The translations under genes and the position numbers were made by a program. A stretch of DNA of 64,000 nucleotides. Origin: Haematobia irritans (Eukaryota > Arthropoda > Insecta > Diptera > Muscidae). The stretch lies in NCBI RefSeq assembly GCF_050003625.1, contig NC_134398.1, forward strand, positions 199,758,583 to 199,822,582, written 5' to 3'. The notes beneath the pieces were generated by a model. That model ran no database searches, was not told the DNA's origin, and saw only the letters and a program-made list of their open reading frames with translations. Below, one piece after another: positions 31,821 to 44,035 of the stretch (position 1 is its first letter; the number at the start of each line of letters is the position of its first letter).

Positions 31821-34800
31821 CTGTGTAATGGAAAGCATTAAAGATTTTGTATTTTTTGATATATCTAAATTTAAACTTACCTATTGATACCATTGTCTCC
31901 ATTGAGACTACCGGATAAAGAGTTTGTTTCGGCTTCCAAATCTCCTGCTTCGGGAGATATAGAGGGTGAATTTGTAATAATGTGAGGATGAACCAATTTC
32001 ATGTGACGCAGCTGAAAAAAAAGAAGAAAAAAAATATTGTTAAAAATATCATTATGGAAAAAAGAGGAACAATAAGGGCTATATCCACAAGATGCCAAGG
32101 TATGGGGACCACAGTTTTCACAGTTGCTAGAATTCTACCAAAAATCGTAGTTTTTATTGTTTGGTAGAATTCTTAATATTTTAATAGATTTTGCAAAATA
32201 TTTCTCTCCAACTAAGGGTTGCTCAAATTTTTCTATAGAAATAAAATTTTGACAAAATTTTCTATAGAAATAAAATTTTGACAACATTTTATATAGAAAT
32301 AAAATTTTGCGAAAATTTTCTATAGAAATAAAATTTTGAGAAAATATAATATTGATAAAATTTTCTTTAAAAATAAAATTTTTTATAGAAATAAAATTTT
32401 GACAAAATTTTTTTGTATCGAAATAAAGTTTTGACAAAAATTTTTATAGAAATAAAATTTTGCGAAAGTTTTCTATAGAAATAAATTTTTTTCGAAAATT
32501 TTCAATAGAAATAAAATTTTTCGAAAATTTTCTATAGAAACAAATTTTGACAAAATTTGCTATAGAAATAACATTTTGGCAATATTTTCTATAGAAATAA
32601 AATTTTGCGAAAATTTTCTATAGAAATAATTTTTTTTTCGAAAATTTTTTATAGAAATAAAATTTTAAGAAAATTTTCTATAGAAAACAATTTTGACAAA
32701 ATTTTCTATAGAAATAAAATTTTCGAAAATTTTCTATAGGAAAAAAAACAATTGACAAAATTTTCTTTGGAAAAAAAATGTTGACAATTTTTCTATAGAA
32801 ATAAAATTTTGCAAAAATTTTCTATAGAAATAAAATTTTGCAAAAATTTTCTATAGAAATAAAATTTTGACAAAATTTCCATAAAAATAAAATTTTTTCG
32901 AAAATTTTCTATAGAAATACAATTTTGACAAATATTTCTATAGAAATAAAATTGTGACAAAATTTTTTATAGAAATAAAATTTTGCTATAGAAATAAAAT
33001 TCTGTAGAAATAAAATTTTGAAAAAATTTTCTATGGAAATACAATCTTGACAAATTTTTCTATAGAAATAAAATTTTGGGAAAATTTTCTATGGAAATAC
33101 AATCTTGACAAATTTTTCTATAGAAATAAAATTTTGACAAAATTTTCTATAGAAATAAAATTTTGAAAAAATCTTCTATAGAAACAAAATTTTGACAAAA
33201 TTTTCTATAGAAATAAAATTTTGACAACATTTTATATAGAAATAAAATTTTGCGAAAATTTTCAATAGAAATAAAATTTTGAGAAAATTTTCTATAGAAA
33301 TAAAATTTTAACAAAGTTTTCTATAAAAAAAAATTGACAATATTTTCTTTAGAAATAAATGTTGACAATTTTTTCTATAGAAATAAAATTTTGACAAAAT
33401 TTTCTATAGAAATAACATTTTGAAAAAATTTTCTATAGAAATAAAATTTTGAGAAAATTTTCTATAGAAATAAAATTTTGCGGAAATTTTCTATAGAAAT
33501 AAAATTTTGAAAAAAAATTTTCTATAGAAATAAAATTTTGAGAAAATTTTCTATAGAAATACAATTTTGATACAATTTTTTATAGAAATAACATTTTGAC
33601 AAAATTTCCTATAGAAATAAAATTTTGATAAAATTTCAAAGTTTTGACAAAATTTCTACTAAAAATGATGTGACAATTTTCTATAGAAATAAAATGTTGA
33701 TACAATTTTCTACAGAAATAAAATATTGACAAAATTTTCTATAGAAATAAAATTTTTACAAAATTTCCAATAGAAATAAAATTTTGACAAACTTTCTATG
33801 GAAGTAACTTTTTACAAAATTTTCCATAGAAATAAAATTTTGACAAAATTTTCTATAGAAATAAAATTTTGCGAAGATTTTCGATGGAAATAAAATGTTG
33901 ACAATATTTTCTAAGGAAATAAAATTTTGATAAAATTTTCTGTAGAAATAAAATTTTGCGAAAGTTTTCTACAAAAAAAAAATATTTTTTTGAAAAATTT
34001 TCTATAGAAAACAATTTTGACAAAATTTGCTATATAAATAAAATTTTGACAACATTTTCTATAGCAATAAAATTTTGCGAAGATTTTCTCTAGAAATAAA
34101 ATTGTGACAAAAATTTCTATGGAAATCAAATGTTGACAAAATTTTCTATGCAAATAAAATTTTATTGTTGTTTTTTTTTTTGATCTCAGCTTAAAGCCAT
34201 GCATTGACTAAACTACAAGTGTTGCTTAACCAACAGAGGAAAAGTATGCTTGTCAAATTTATTTGGGCAAAGCCCTATAGATTGCAAGATGGTTGGATGT
34301 ACAGCTGTTTCGGAATTACCACATTCCTCATCAGCATCCTCTACTTGCAGCAAAACTATCAACCAATTATCAGAATAAATTAGGGTAATTCACTCAACCC
34401 AAAGTGAACTACACTTGAACCTCCCGAAAAAGGGTTTGATAGTCGGCTACTGCCTAAACAAATTTGCCAGCATATCTCTTTTCCTTTGCCAAACTCAAAT
34501 CATCGATTTGAATGTATTTGGCTGGGTTTGCTTTTGAGCGTGCTTCCTCTATCTTCATTCGTTTTGTTTGTTATTGTTGGCTTCTCTTCAATCGTTTTTG
34601 TTGTTTTTTTTGATCTCAGCTTAAAGCCATGCATTGACTAAACTACACTTTCTATGGAAATAAAATTTTGCGAAAATTTTCTATAGAAATAAAATTTTGA
34701 CAAAATTTTCTATAGAAATAAAATTTTGCGAAAATTTCCTATAGAAATAAAATTTTGTGAACATTTTCTATAGAAATAAAATATTGACAAAATTTTCTAT

Positions 34801-37800
34801 AGAAATAAAATTTTTACAAAGTTTCCAATAGAAATAAAATTTTTACAAAGTTTCCAATAGAAATAAAATTTTTACAAAATTTCCAAAAATTTTATTGTTT
34901 TTTTTTTTTATCTCAGCTTAAAGCCATGCATTGACTAAACTACAAGTGTAGCCTAACCAACAGAGGAAAAGTATGCTTGTCAAATTTATTTGGGCAAAGC
35001 CCTATAGACTGCAAGATGGTTGGATGTACAGCTGTTTCGGAATTACCACATTCCTCATCAGCATCCTCTACTTGCAGCAAAACTATCAACCAATTATCAG
35101 AATAAATTCGGGTAATTCACTCAACCCAAAGTGAACTACACTTGACCCTCCCGAAAAAGGGTTTGATAGTCGGCTACTGCCTAAACAAAATTGCCAGCAT
35201 ATCTCTTTTCCTTTGCCAAACTCAAATCATCGATTTGAATGTATTTGGCTGGGTTTGCTTTTGAGCGTGCTTCCTCTATCTTCATTCGTTTTGTTTGTTA
35301 TTGTTGGCTTCTCTTCAATCGTTATTGTTGTTTTTGTTTTTGATCTCAGCTTAAAGCCATGCATTGACTAAACTACACTTTCTATGGAAATAAAATTTTG
35401 CGAAAATTTTCTATAGAAATAAAATTTTGACAAAATTTTCTATAGAAATAAAATTTTGCGAAAATTTCCTATAGAAATAAAATTTTGTGAACATTTTCTA
35501 TAGAAATAAAATATTGACAAAATTTTCTATAGAAATAAAATTTTTACAAAATTTCCAATAGAAATAAAATTTTGACAACTTCCTCTACAGATGTAAAATT
35601 TTTATAAAATTTTCTATAGCAACACACACAATGGACCGAATAGTCTAAGTGAGCCTGATACATCGGGCTGCCACCTAACCTAACCTATAGCAATAAACAA
35701 ACTCGATTTTTTTCAATTTCATTTAATCTTTTTTTATAATTCTTCTTAAATGAAGCTATGTTTTCTGTCTCCGATCTAGACTACGGTAGACTACAATTTC
35801 TACGCAAACTCTCTCATTGTGAAAGGTCAATTGTTATATTGCCCTCATAAATATAATCACTTCGGAATACTTACCACATTGCCTTTGTATGTGGATGAAT
35901 AATTACAAATATCACAATTGAACACCTGTTGTTGAGCTTGTTGTTGTTGCTGTTGTAGCTGTTGTTGTTGTTGGGCCGCTGCGGCAGCAACTTGTTGCTG
36001 TAAATGTTTCTGTTGCTGTTGTACCAAATGTTCTTGATTTAATGAGGCAGCACTTGGTATTTCAATGGATTCATCCTCCAGAATACAAGCCATAAAATTT
36101 TCTTCATTCAAATCGGTGGATTTCTTATCGAAATGCATACGGATGTGGGTTCGCATACCTCTGCAAAAAAGAATGCAATGAAAAGTAAATACCTTGGTAA
36201 GAGGTATCGCTACAAAACGGTGGTCAAGAAACTTACCTCAAAGTATTGCCTTTGTAACGACATATGGTACATCTAAAAGCTTTGACAGTACCATGGGTCT
36301 CCATATGTTTGCGGCTTTCGCTGGCTGTTAAGCTAACAGCATCACACAGGGGACATTTGTAGACATTTTGATTGTGGCCGCCACCACCACCACCCGTAGA
36401 AGAATTGCTATTATTGGGGGTATTGGAAGAGTTTGGTGATGCTGTTACAATTCCTGCTGCTGCAGCTGCTGTCGCTGGATGTTGAGCTAGAGGTTGGGCT
36501 AACGCTGGTGGTGGGGGACATGGCAAACCATATTCATGTACGGTCTTACATTTGGTACATTTTTCCTTGGTTGGAAGTACTAAGGGTGTGCTATCTGTAT
36601 TGGCAGCAGCAGCTGCTGCAGCGGCGGCTGCCGCAGCCGCAGCTACAGCACCACCTCCCTTGGGACAATAATAATTTTGATGAGCCCTCAAATTGTCCAA
36701 TGACGTATATTTGATACCACAAGCAGCACATATAAGCTGTTGATAAGCTACCGGTGTGGTTTCAGCTGGTGATGCTGCCGATGCCATGGGTGGTGTTGAA
36801 GACACCTTGTTGTCACTTTCGCTCGTTTCCTGATTACGGGCCGAACAGTAGTGTTGCTTATGGGCCAAATAGTTCTCATATTTGCAAAATACTATATTGC
36901 ATTCCTTACACTTGGAGACACCTTGCTTCACATAGATTTGTGGTGGATTTCCAGCCGTAGCTGCTGCGGTGGCGGGTTGAACTGAAGCAGGCGATGCTCC
37001 AGCGGTGGGTGGTAGTACTGGTAAACCTAAAAGTGACCCACGTCCTGATGCTGCAGCAGCAGCTACTGCAGCTGCTGCCAACTCAGCCGATGTTGAAGCT
37101 GTTTGTGCACCCGGGGAAACCGAATTATTGGTCGAACTAACTGCAGCTGCAGCTGCTGCAGCAGAAAGTTTCAAAGCAAGTTCTAGATTTTTATTGGCCA
37201 ACAGAGGATTTAATAATTCAGCTGGAAGCATAGATCTTAAATGTAAGTTATCGAATATATTTGCCGAATTTCCTGCCACAGATGCTGGTGGTATGGTGGC
37301 TGGCGGTGACATTGAAGAGGTGCTCCCTGCTCCCGAACTTCTTGGGCTAATAGCTCTTCGGCGTGGAGAAGGACTCATTGATGGGCTATTTGGCAATGAT
37401 GGAGCACAAACAATTTGTTCGGGTGTTATACTACCAGTATCGTCAAGGGCTAAATTCTCTTTGCCTGCCTCCAGAAGGTTTTCCATGTCTAAACGTTGTT
37501 GATGTTCCACAGCTGCATCAAGAAATGAGGCTGCCGCCGTACTAAGACGTTGTCTCTGCAGCAATGCGGCAATGGGTGAACGTCTAAGGGATAAATCCAA
37601 AGGTGCCGATTCTCTAAATTTACAAATTAGAAGAAACCCCAAAATTATATTAAAACTATTCCATAGCAAATATCTAACAGCATACCTTAAACCCTCCCCT
37701 TTACGTTTCGGAGTATTATTATCACTCGAATCTTCAATATTTCTCCGGATATTCTTTTCCGTTAGCAATGTTTCAGTGCCAGATATCTGTCGTGTGGTAT

Positions 37801-40800
37801 CTGCGATGGGTAATGGTTGTATCGTAGAAGTTGCTGCTGCAGCCAGACTATTAGCCGCCGTAGAGGCAGCATTCAAGGCATTAATATTTAAAGCCGTGGC
37901 CAAGGGTTTCAAATGACCTCCATCCAAAGTGAAGCAGGTTGTTTCAGGATTAACCACAGATGCCGAGGGAGATTGGCTAGAAATTAAAAGTTATAAATTT
38001 AATTTTATCTATAAATATAAAAATTTGAAAATATAATACAATGTTTATAAAAAATTAAATTTTATTCGAATTTTCATCGAAATTTTGATTTTATTATAAT
38101 TTTTATGGAAAATTGAATTTGTTCGAATTTTCATAGAAAAACTGAATTTGTTTAAATTTACACAGAAATTTGAATTTTTTAGAAAGTTCCTAGAAAATTT
38201 AGATTTGTTCGAATTTTCAGAGAAAAATTTAATTGAAAGAAAATTTTTATATAAAATTTGAATTTATTTGAATTTTGATCAAAAATTTTAATTGATTCGA
38301 ATTTTCAGAGAAAATTTGAATTTATTCCAATTTTAATAGAAAATTTGAATTTATTCGAATTTTCATAGAAAATTGAAATTTATTCCAATTTTCATAGAAA
38401 ATAAGAATTTATTTCAATTTATTCGAATTTTTATAGAGAATTTGAATGTATTCGAATTTTCATAGAACATTTGAAATTATTGCAATTTTCATATACAATT
38501 TGAGTTTATTCGAATTTTCATAGAAAATTTGAATTTATTCGAATTTTCATAGAAATTTAAATTTATTCGAATTTTAATAGAAAATTTGAATTTATTCGAA
38601 TTTTCATAGAAAATTTCAATTTATTCAAATTTTCATGGAAATTTTTAATTTATTCCAATTTTCATGAAAAATTGAAATTTATTCGAATTTTCATAGCAAA
38701 TTGGAATTTTTTCGTATTTTCATAGAAAATTGGAATTTATACAAATTTTCATAAAAAATTGGAATTTATTCGAATTTTCATACAAAATTTCAATTTATTC
38801 GAATTTTCATACAAAATTTCAATTTATTAAAATTTTCATGGAAATATTTAATTTATTCAAATTTTCATGGAAAATTTAAATTTATTCGAATTTTCATAGA
38901 AAATTGGAGATTATTCGAATTTTCATAGAAAATTTAGATTTATTCGAATTTTCATAAAAAATTGGAATTTATACAAAATTTCAATTTATTCGAATTTTCA
39001 TACAAAATTTCAATTTATTCAAATGGAAAATTGAAATTTATTCGAATTTTCATAGAAAATTTGAATTTATTTGAATTTTCATAGAAAATTGGAATTTATT
39101 CGAATTTTCATAGAAAATTGGAATTTATTCGAATTTTCATGTAAAATTGATAGTTATTCGAATATTCATATAAAATCTGAGTTCATTCGAATTTTCATAG
39201 AAAATTTGAGTTCATTCCTATTTTCATAGAAAATTTGACTTTATTCAAATTTTCATAAAAAATTTGAATTTATTCGAATTTTCATAGAAAATTTGAATTT
39301 ATTCGAATTTTCATAGAAAATTTGAATTTATTAGAATTCTCATAGAAAATTTGAACTTATTCGAATTTTCATATAAAATTTGAGTTCATTCGAATTTTCA
39401 TATAAAATTTGAGTTCATTCGTATTTTCATAGAAAATTTGAATTTATACAAATTTTCATAAAAAATTTGAATTTATTCGAATTTTCATAGAAAATTTCAA
39501 TTTATTCGAATTTTCATACAAAATTTCAATTAATTCAAATTCAAATTTTCATGGAAATTTTTAATTTATTCCAATTTTCATGAAAAATTGAAATTTATTC
39601 GAATTTTCATAGCAAATTGGAATTTTTTCGTATTTTCATAGAAAATTGGAATTTATACAAATTTTCATAAAAAATTGGAATTTATTCGAATTTTCATACA
39701 AAATTTCAATTTATTCGAATTTTCATACAAAATTTCAATTTATTAAAATTTTCATGGAAATATTTAATTTATTCAAATTTTCATGGAAAATTTAAATTTA
39801 TTCGAATTTTCATAGAAAATTGGAGATTATTCGAATTTTCATAGAAAATTTAGATTTATTCGAATTTTCATAAAAAATTGGAATTTATACAAAATTTTAA
39901 TTTATTCGAATTTTCATACAAAATTTCAATTTATTCAAATGGAAAATTGAAATTTATTCGAATTTTCATAGAAAATTTGAATTTATTTGAATTTTCATAG
40001 AAAATTGGAATTTATTCGAATTTTCATAGAAAATTGGAATTTATTCGAATTTTCATGTAAAATTGATAGTTATTCGAATATTCATATAAAATCTGAGTTC
40101 ATTCGAATTTTCATAGAAAATTTGAGTTCATTCCTATTTTCATAGAAAATTTGACTTTATTCAAATTTTCATAAAAAATTTGAATTTATTCGAATTTTCA
40201 TAGAAAATTTGAATTTATTCGAATTTTCATAGAAAATTTGAATTTATTAGAATTCTCATAGAAAATTTGAACTTATTCGAATTTTCATATAAAATTTGAG
40301 TTCATTCGAATTTTCATATAAAATTTGAGTTCATTCGTATTTTCATAGAAAATTTGAATTTATACAAATTTTCATAAAAAATTTGAATTTATTCGAATTT
40401 TCATAGAAAATTTCAATTTATTCGAATTTTCATACAAAATTTCAATTAATTCAAATTTTCATACAAAATTTCAATTTATTCAAATTTTCATGGAAATTTT
40501 TAATTTATTTAAATTTTTATGGAAAATTGAAATTTATTCGAATTTTCATAGAAAATTGGAATTTATTCGAATTTTCGTAGAAAATTGGAGTTTATTCGAA
40601 TTTTCATAGAAAATTTAGATTTGTTCGAATTTTCAGAGAAAAATTTAATTGAATGGAGGAAAATTTGAATTTATTTACATTTTTATAGAAAATTTGAATT
40701 GATTTAATTTTTTATAGAAAATTTTAATTTATTTAAATTTTTATAGAAAATTTGAATTTATTTGAATTTTAATGAAAAATTGGAATTTATTCGAATTTTC

Positions 40801-42580
40801 ATAGAAAATTGGATTTTATTCGAATTTTCATAGAAAATTGGATTTTGTTCGAATTTTCATAGAAAATTTGAGTTTATTACAATTTTCAATTACATGTGTA
40901 TAGCAATTGCAATCCAACACTTACAGTGGTCCAGCTATTAGGCTTGCCGAGCGTATCAACGAATACGGTATGATCAGTATAGGATTGGTGGGTAGAGCCA
41001 AAAATGGTGTAGTCGATGGCTGTTGCAAGGCAGCGGCAGCTGCTGCGGCCGCAGCAGCAGCTACCATGGCCGGTGTGGGAGTTTTTGTTCGAGTCTGTGG
41101 ACTAATGGCACCCGAGTGAACAGAATTCGCTTTAGGAGTGCTAGATGTGGTCGAAACTTCAAGTTTAGGGGTTAATTGTCTGCAAAATATAATTAAGGCG
41201 AATATGAGAAACAAAATCCCTTACGAAATTGAAAAGAATATTTTTGTTTTCCTTTATAATGATACTCACCCTTCTGTCCGGCGGGAACTACAGTAATGTT
41301 GCTTGTGAGCCCTATAGGTTTTGACATTATTAAATCGGATATCACAATCGCTGCAATAACGATCAATCTGCTGGGAATTGATGAAAAACAAGAAGAAGCG
41401 AGAGAGAGAGAGAGAGAGGGAAATTATTAATCAATTTTCGTATTTCGAATTTGGTAAATGGGCATTTCAACCAACAACTAACTCACTTGACTAGAATTTT
41501 CCTCCATGAGACCACTACAGGAGCCAGTTGTACCACCTCCTCCATTATTGGAATTTGAGCTAGGTGCTGGGGAGGTTTGATGCATACGCATATGGCGATT
41601 AAGTGAGACTTTTTTGTCGGCACTATAGGAACATTGAGTGCAGGCATATTGTTTACCCGTTTTGGCAGCTTTAGCTGAAGGCTCTGAGGATCCTGTGGAT
41701 CCAGTGGCAGAGTTAATGGAATTACCCGCAGTTGCTTGGGATGGTGAGTGGGAGGTCTTGTCATTGAGGTTAGATGAAGCCACAGAATCATCATCATTGT
41801 CTTTGATGCGGTGGGAACAATAGAAGGACTGATGGGCTTCCAAAGTGGAGGGTGAACTAAAACCAATGCCACAGGGCAAACACATGAAGACTTTCATGCG
41901 TGGTGCTACCTCAAGTGGTGGTGTAGGTTGCGGCTTGATAATGGGCGATTCCAATGGCAGCTTAGTTGAGGCTGAGCCTATGTCAATATCCTGATCTTGC
42001 TGATGCTGTTGCAAACGTTGTTGTTTCCTTTGTTGACTTTGGGACTCATGTACCACCTTTAAATCTTTGGCATCTGGCATTAAAGCTGGATCTGACGCTA
42101 ATAAAGTGTTCAATCTTAGCTTGGGCATCGCTTGAGATGGTGATGAAGATGAGGAATGACGCTCATTAGCAACATCTTCGGATTTTGCTGGACTTATGGA
42201 GGGACTAATGCCAGGACTACAAGATCTACGATCTTTAGAATTTGTCTCATCACTTTGGGCAGAAGAGGGTGGTAAATCACCTTCACCATCCGGTTGGAAT
42301 GAATCTGCTGTTGGGGCTCTTGGTGTTGTGGGTTGTGAGGATTCAGGTGTTTTCCTTAGGCGTTCATCTAATTCCATTTTTGGTCTCTTCTTCATAGGTG
42401 GTTCGTTGTCGACCGTCGCATCGCCCATATCACTGTGAATGGGTGAATTCGCTAGCATTTTTTGTTCAGTCTCTTTTGTTAAACGAGCGGGAGTGGGTGA
42501 GGAACGTTGTTCGTCATTTGAGTGCTGCTGTTGATGGTCGTGTTCATCCATTATGTTATTCGTATTGAAGTCTTTGGAAT
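31325..42580 (-). CDS. ush: u-shaped: FOG-family zinc-finger cofactor of GATA factors (8 exons, 5' end missing)
   Basis: FOG proteins bind GATA factors (Pannier in flies) in the nucleus and modulate their activity in thorax, heart and blood development. Exons: 42580-41487, 41370-41270, 41179-40925, 37976-37686, 37613-36237, 36160-35875, 32011-31881, 31820-31325. All introns are GT-AG and the frame stays open for 1,342 codons plus stop. I count nine fingers as in Drosophila Ush. Five are FOG-type C2HC (starting CLPC, CSDC, CKEC, CAAC, CQTC, each ending in YC), and four are C2H2 (CTQC, CPLC, CTIC, CDIC). A CtBP-binding motif PLDLS lies at 37603-37589. Poly-Ala, poly-Gln and Ser/Pro-rich linkers make it longer than the roughly 1,190 residues I recall for D. 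melanogaster. The start is not fixed: the first exon begins mid-codon, so a further 5' exon exists, unless an internal ATG (MDEHDHQQQ) is used. Confidence 0.92.
31881..32011 (-). CDS. ush: ush exon g
   Basis: 131 nt. LRHMKLVHPHIITNSPSISP completes the C2H2 finger begun in exon f, then an acidic/Ser linker. The intron upstream (32012-35874) is almost all satellite and repeat DNA. Confidence 0.88.
32218..34165. repeat. 29-bp satellite array in ush intron
   Basis: About 65 copies of the ctatagaaataaaattttga caaaatttt unit and variants (gcgaaaa or gaga instead of gaca), same orientation as arrays at 27.5-29.8 kb. Small ORFs here encode FYRKFCQNFISIENF-like peptides of the repeat, not genes. Confidence 0.92.
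34166..35622. repeat. Tandem duplication of about 727 bp in ush intron
   Basis: Two copies of a block made of a roughly 450-bp unique element (atctcagcttaaagccatgc at both ends, at 34183/34613 and 34910/35343) plus several 29-bp satellite units. The copies are nearly identical, so the duplication is recent. Confidence 0.85.
35628..35690. mobile_element. SINE tail fragment
   Basis: caatggaccgaatagtctaa gtgagcctgatacatcgggc tgccacctaacctaacct matches the 3' part of the SINE at 21.9-23.6 kb. Confidence 0.75.
35875..36160 (-). CDS. ush: ush exon f: poly-Gln and split fingers
   Basis: Completes the finger begun in exon e (GMRTHIRMH), then an acidic stretch, a long Gln-rich tract (about 40 residues with an Ala run inside), and the first half of another finger (FNCDICNYSSTYKGNV). 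Confidence 0.88.
36237..37613 (-). CDS. ush: ush exon e: CtBP motif and central fingers
   Basis: Starts RESAPLDLSLRRSP, where PLDLS is the CtBP-binding motif known in FOG proteins. Then Ala/Ser/Pro-rich linkers, FOG fingers CKECNIVFCKYENYLAHKQH and CAACGIKYTSLDNLRAHQNY, a poly-Ala run, a Cys cluster KCTKCKTVHEYGLPCP, a C2H2 finger YKCPLCDAVSLTASESRKHM, and the first half of the next finger (FRCTICRYKGNTLR). The donor splits that finger. Confidence 0.9.
37686..37976 (-). CDS. ush: ush exon d
   Basis: 291 nt. QSPSASVVNPETTCFTLDGG, an Ala-rich stretch, and ENIRRNIEDSSDNNTPKRKG at the end. A 72-nt intron (37614-37685) separates it from exon e. Reading through that intron would also stay open, so intron retention is possible. 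Confidence 0.8.
37985..40895. repeat. Second 29-bp satellite filling a ush intron, with a 916-bp higher-order repeat
   Basis: The unit is gaatttattcgaattttcat agaaaattt (29 bp), about 100 copies. A stretch from about 38631 to 39546 is repeated almost exactly at 39547-40462 (period 916 bp). The core ttttcatagaaa resembles ttttctatagaaa of the other satellite. The array occupies nearly the whole intron between exons c and d. Confidence 0.92.
40925..41179 (-). CDS. ush: ush exon c: Thr/Pro and poly-Ala linker
   Basis: 255 nt. QLTPKLEVSTTSSTPKANS, a poly-Ala tract (VAAAAAAAAAAALQQ), then ALPTNPILIIPYSLIRSASL. No finger. Flanked downstream by a 2.9-kb intron made of satellite DNA. Confidence 0.85.
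41270..41370 (-). CDS. ush: ush exon b: C2HC finger
   Basis: 101 nt, between acceptor ccag and donor GTGAGT. It encodes a whole FOG finger: YCSDCDIRFNNVKTYRAHKQ HYCSS. The acceptor has a second cag three bases downstream (41367), so a one-codon variant is possible. A (GA)n run lies in the intron upstream (41400-41416). Confidence 0.88.
41487..42580 (-). CDS. ush: ush exon a (first seen): acidic/Ser-rich region, one C2HC and one C2H2 finger
   Basis: Acceptor tttgctttcag, donor GTGAGT after SSQ. It encodes a Ser/Pro-rich N-terminal part with basic PPMKKRPKMELDERLRK, then a FOG finger CLPCGIGFSSPSTLEAHQSF and a C2H2 finger YACTQCSYSADKKVSLNRHM. An alternative internal start is MDEHDHQQQ about 13 codons in. 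Confidence 0.85.
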
Positions 42581-43545
42581 CTGAAAGCAAACGAAAAGAA
42601 TTGGTTAGATGGAATTATTCGGTACAAGTAAAATTATTCTTATTTGGGTCAATGGCTTGGAGAAACCGAAATCCTACTTTTTGTTCATGACATTTAATAA
42701 AATATGATAAAACTTCAAGCATTCAAACAAATTGGTAATTGAGCGATTGAGTCTACTCAATTTGAATTATTTAATTCCAAAATAAATAAAATTTTTCTAT
42801 GGAAATTCTAAAAAATAAAATTTTCTATAAATATTCGAACAGTCATCGAGCTTAATTACAAAACTAAAAGAATTAAGAATTTGAACAAAATGTCAATTAC
42901 CAAACAAAACAACAACAACAATTAAAATTCGAACACAGTTAAATTACAGCAGAAAAAATTTTTATGACAGATCGGAATAGATTAAAATTTTCTATATAAA
43001 ATAAAAAAAAACTTGATTTTTTTTACATTCCATCGGAATATATTAAAATTTTCATTATAAAATTAAAAAAAAAAAAACTTTTTTATTTTTATTTTTTACA
43101 TACCATTAATTTTAAAGTAAATTTTATTTGAACTTTCCCAAATATTATTAAATTATTTTTTCTTTATATAAAAATACGACTAAATTAAAACTTTCTATGA
43201 AAATTCTATAAAAAATTTCTATGAACAATTTGAATAAAATTATTTTGTATGAAAAATCATATTGTATATTAAAAAATTCGGCGAAAATTAGAACACCCTA
43301 AAATATGAATCTATTATTATTTTTTTTATGAAAGTTCGAATAAATTACAATTTTTTATAAAATTCGAATAAATTAAAAAAAATTTAATATATACCAATCG
43401 TCTATAAAAATTTCAATTTACATGTTTTGTTTTTTATTGTTGGTTTGTTCTCCAATTTTTTGTTTTGATTACAGCTTAAAACCATTACGTTCGAATTCGA
43501 ATTTTCATAGAATATTTTGATCTACCCGAATTTTGACAATTGTTA
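42581..43545. other. AT-rich intron or upstream DNA
   Basis: Degenerate traces of the 29-bp repeats (aaattttctatgaaaattct-like). A relic of gattacagcttaaaaccat at about 43470 is related to the 34.2-kb block. No exon recognised. Confidence 0.45.
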
Positions 43546-44035
43546 TTTCCCATCAAAAAAAAAGCGTCGCCACAAAAGTAACGAAACTGTTCTTTTTGCA
43601 TCCGGAAGTGGTGCAAAATTGACGCAGAAGCGATGAATTTAACATGGGCTTGTCATAGGACGGAAGTCCTACATTTCAACAGCCGATACACTGAATTTTC
43701 ATCACTTCTTTAGGTGTGATCCGAATTCAATGTTTTGGATGTAAATTAAAAAATTCTGTGATATTTTGTCAAATAAATAATTTTTATAATTTTTTATAAT
43801 TTTTAATAGATTCTAACGCTTGTTTGAAACGTTTGGCCTAAAATATTTTCAAAAATTCACAAATTTTTCAGATTGGATTTAGCATTTTTTTCGACAAAAT
43901 TTAAATAATTTGTACCATTTATGAATTCTTAAAGTGTTTTTAATAAATTTGAAACAAAAAAAGTTAAAATTACCCATTAAACATATGCAAAAAAAAGCAT
44001 GTTATAAAAAATTGAATGAAAAGAACTTCCTGTGT
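43546..44035. mobile_element. MITE D, copy 1
   Basis: catcaaaaaaaaagcgtcgc c at one end and aaaagaacttcctgtgtagt t at the other. Diagnostic interior: gacgcagaagcgatgaattt aacatgggcttgtcatagga c. An inverted second copy lies at 49,700-50,150. Confidence 0.7.

Noticed and set aside
31325..32011. Last ush exons as a separate small zinc-finger gene
   Set aside because: The finger split between 35875 and 32011 (CDIC half and LRHMKLVHPH half) joins in phase, so the exons belong to one gene.
32135..34204. Frames rich in FYRKFCQNFISIENF-like peptides
   Set aside because: 29 bp is not a multiple of 3, so these frames persist only over short irregular stretches of the satellite.
27486..35625. Regular 29-bp repeats that might suggest a CRISPR array
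   Set aside because: The repeats are directly adjacent with no unique spacers, lie in fly introns and flanks, and vary continuously. They are satellite DNA.
37005..37502. 165-codon + strand frame, Ala-rich
   Set aside because: Antisense of ush coding sequence, where poly-Ala codons (GCN) read as Ala/Cys/Ser-rich on the other strand.
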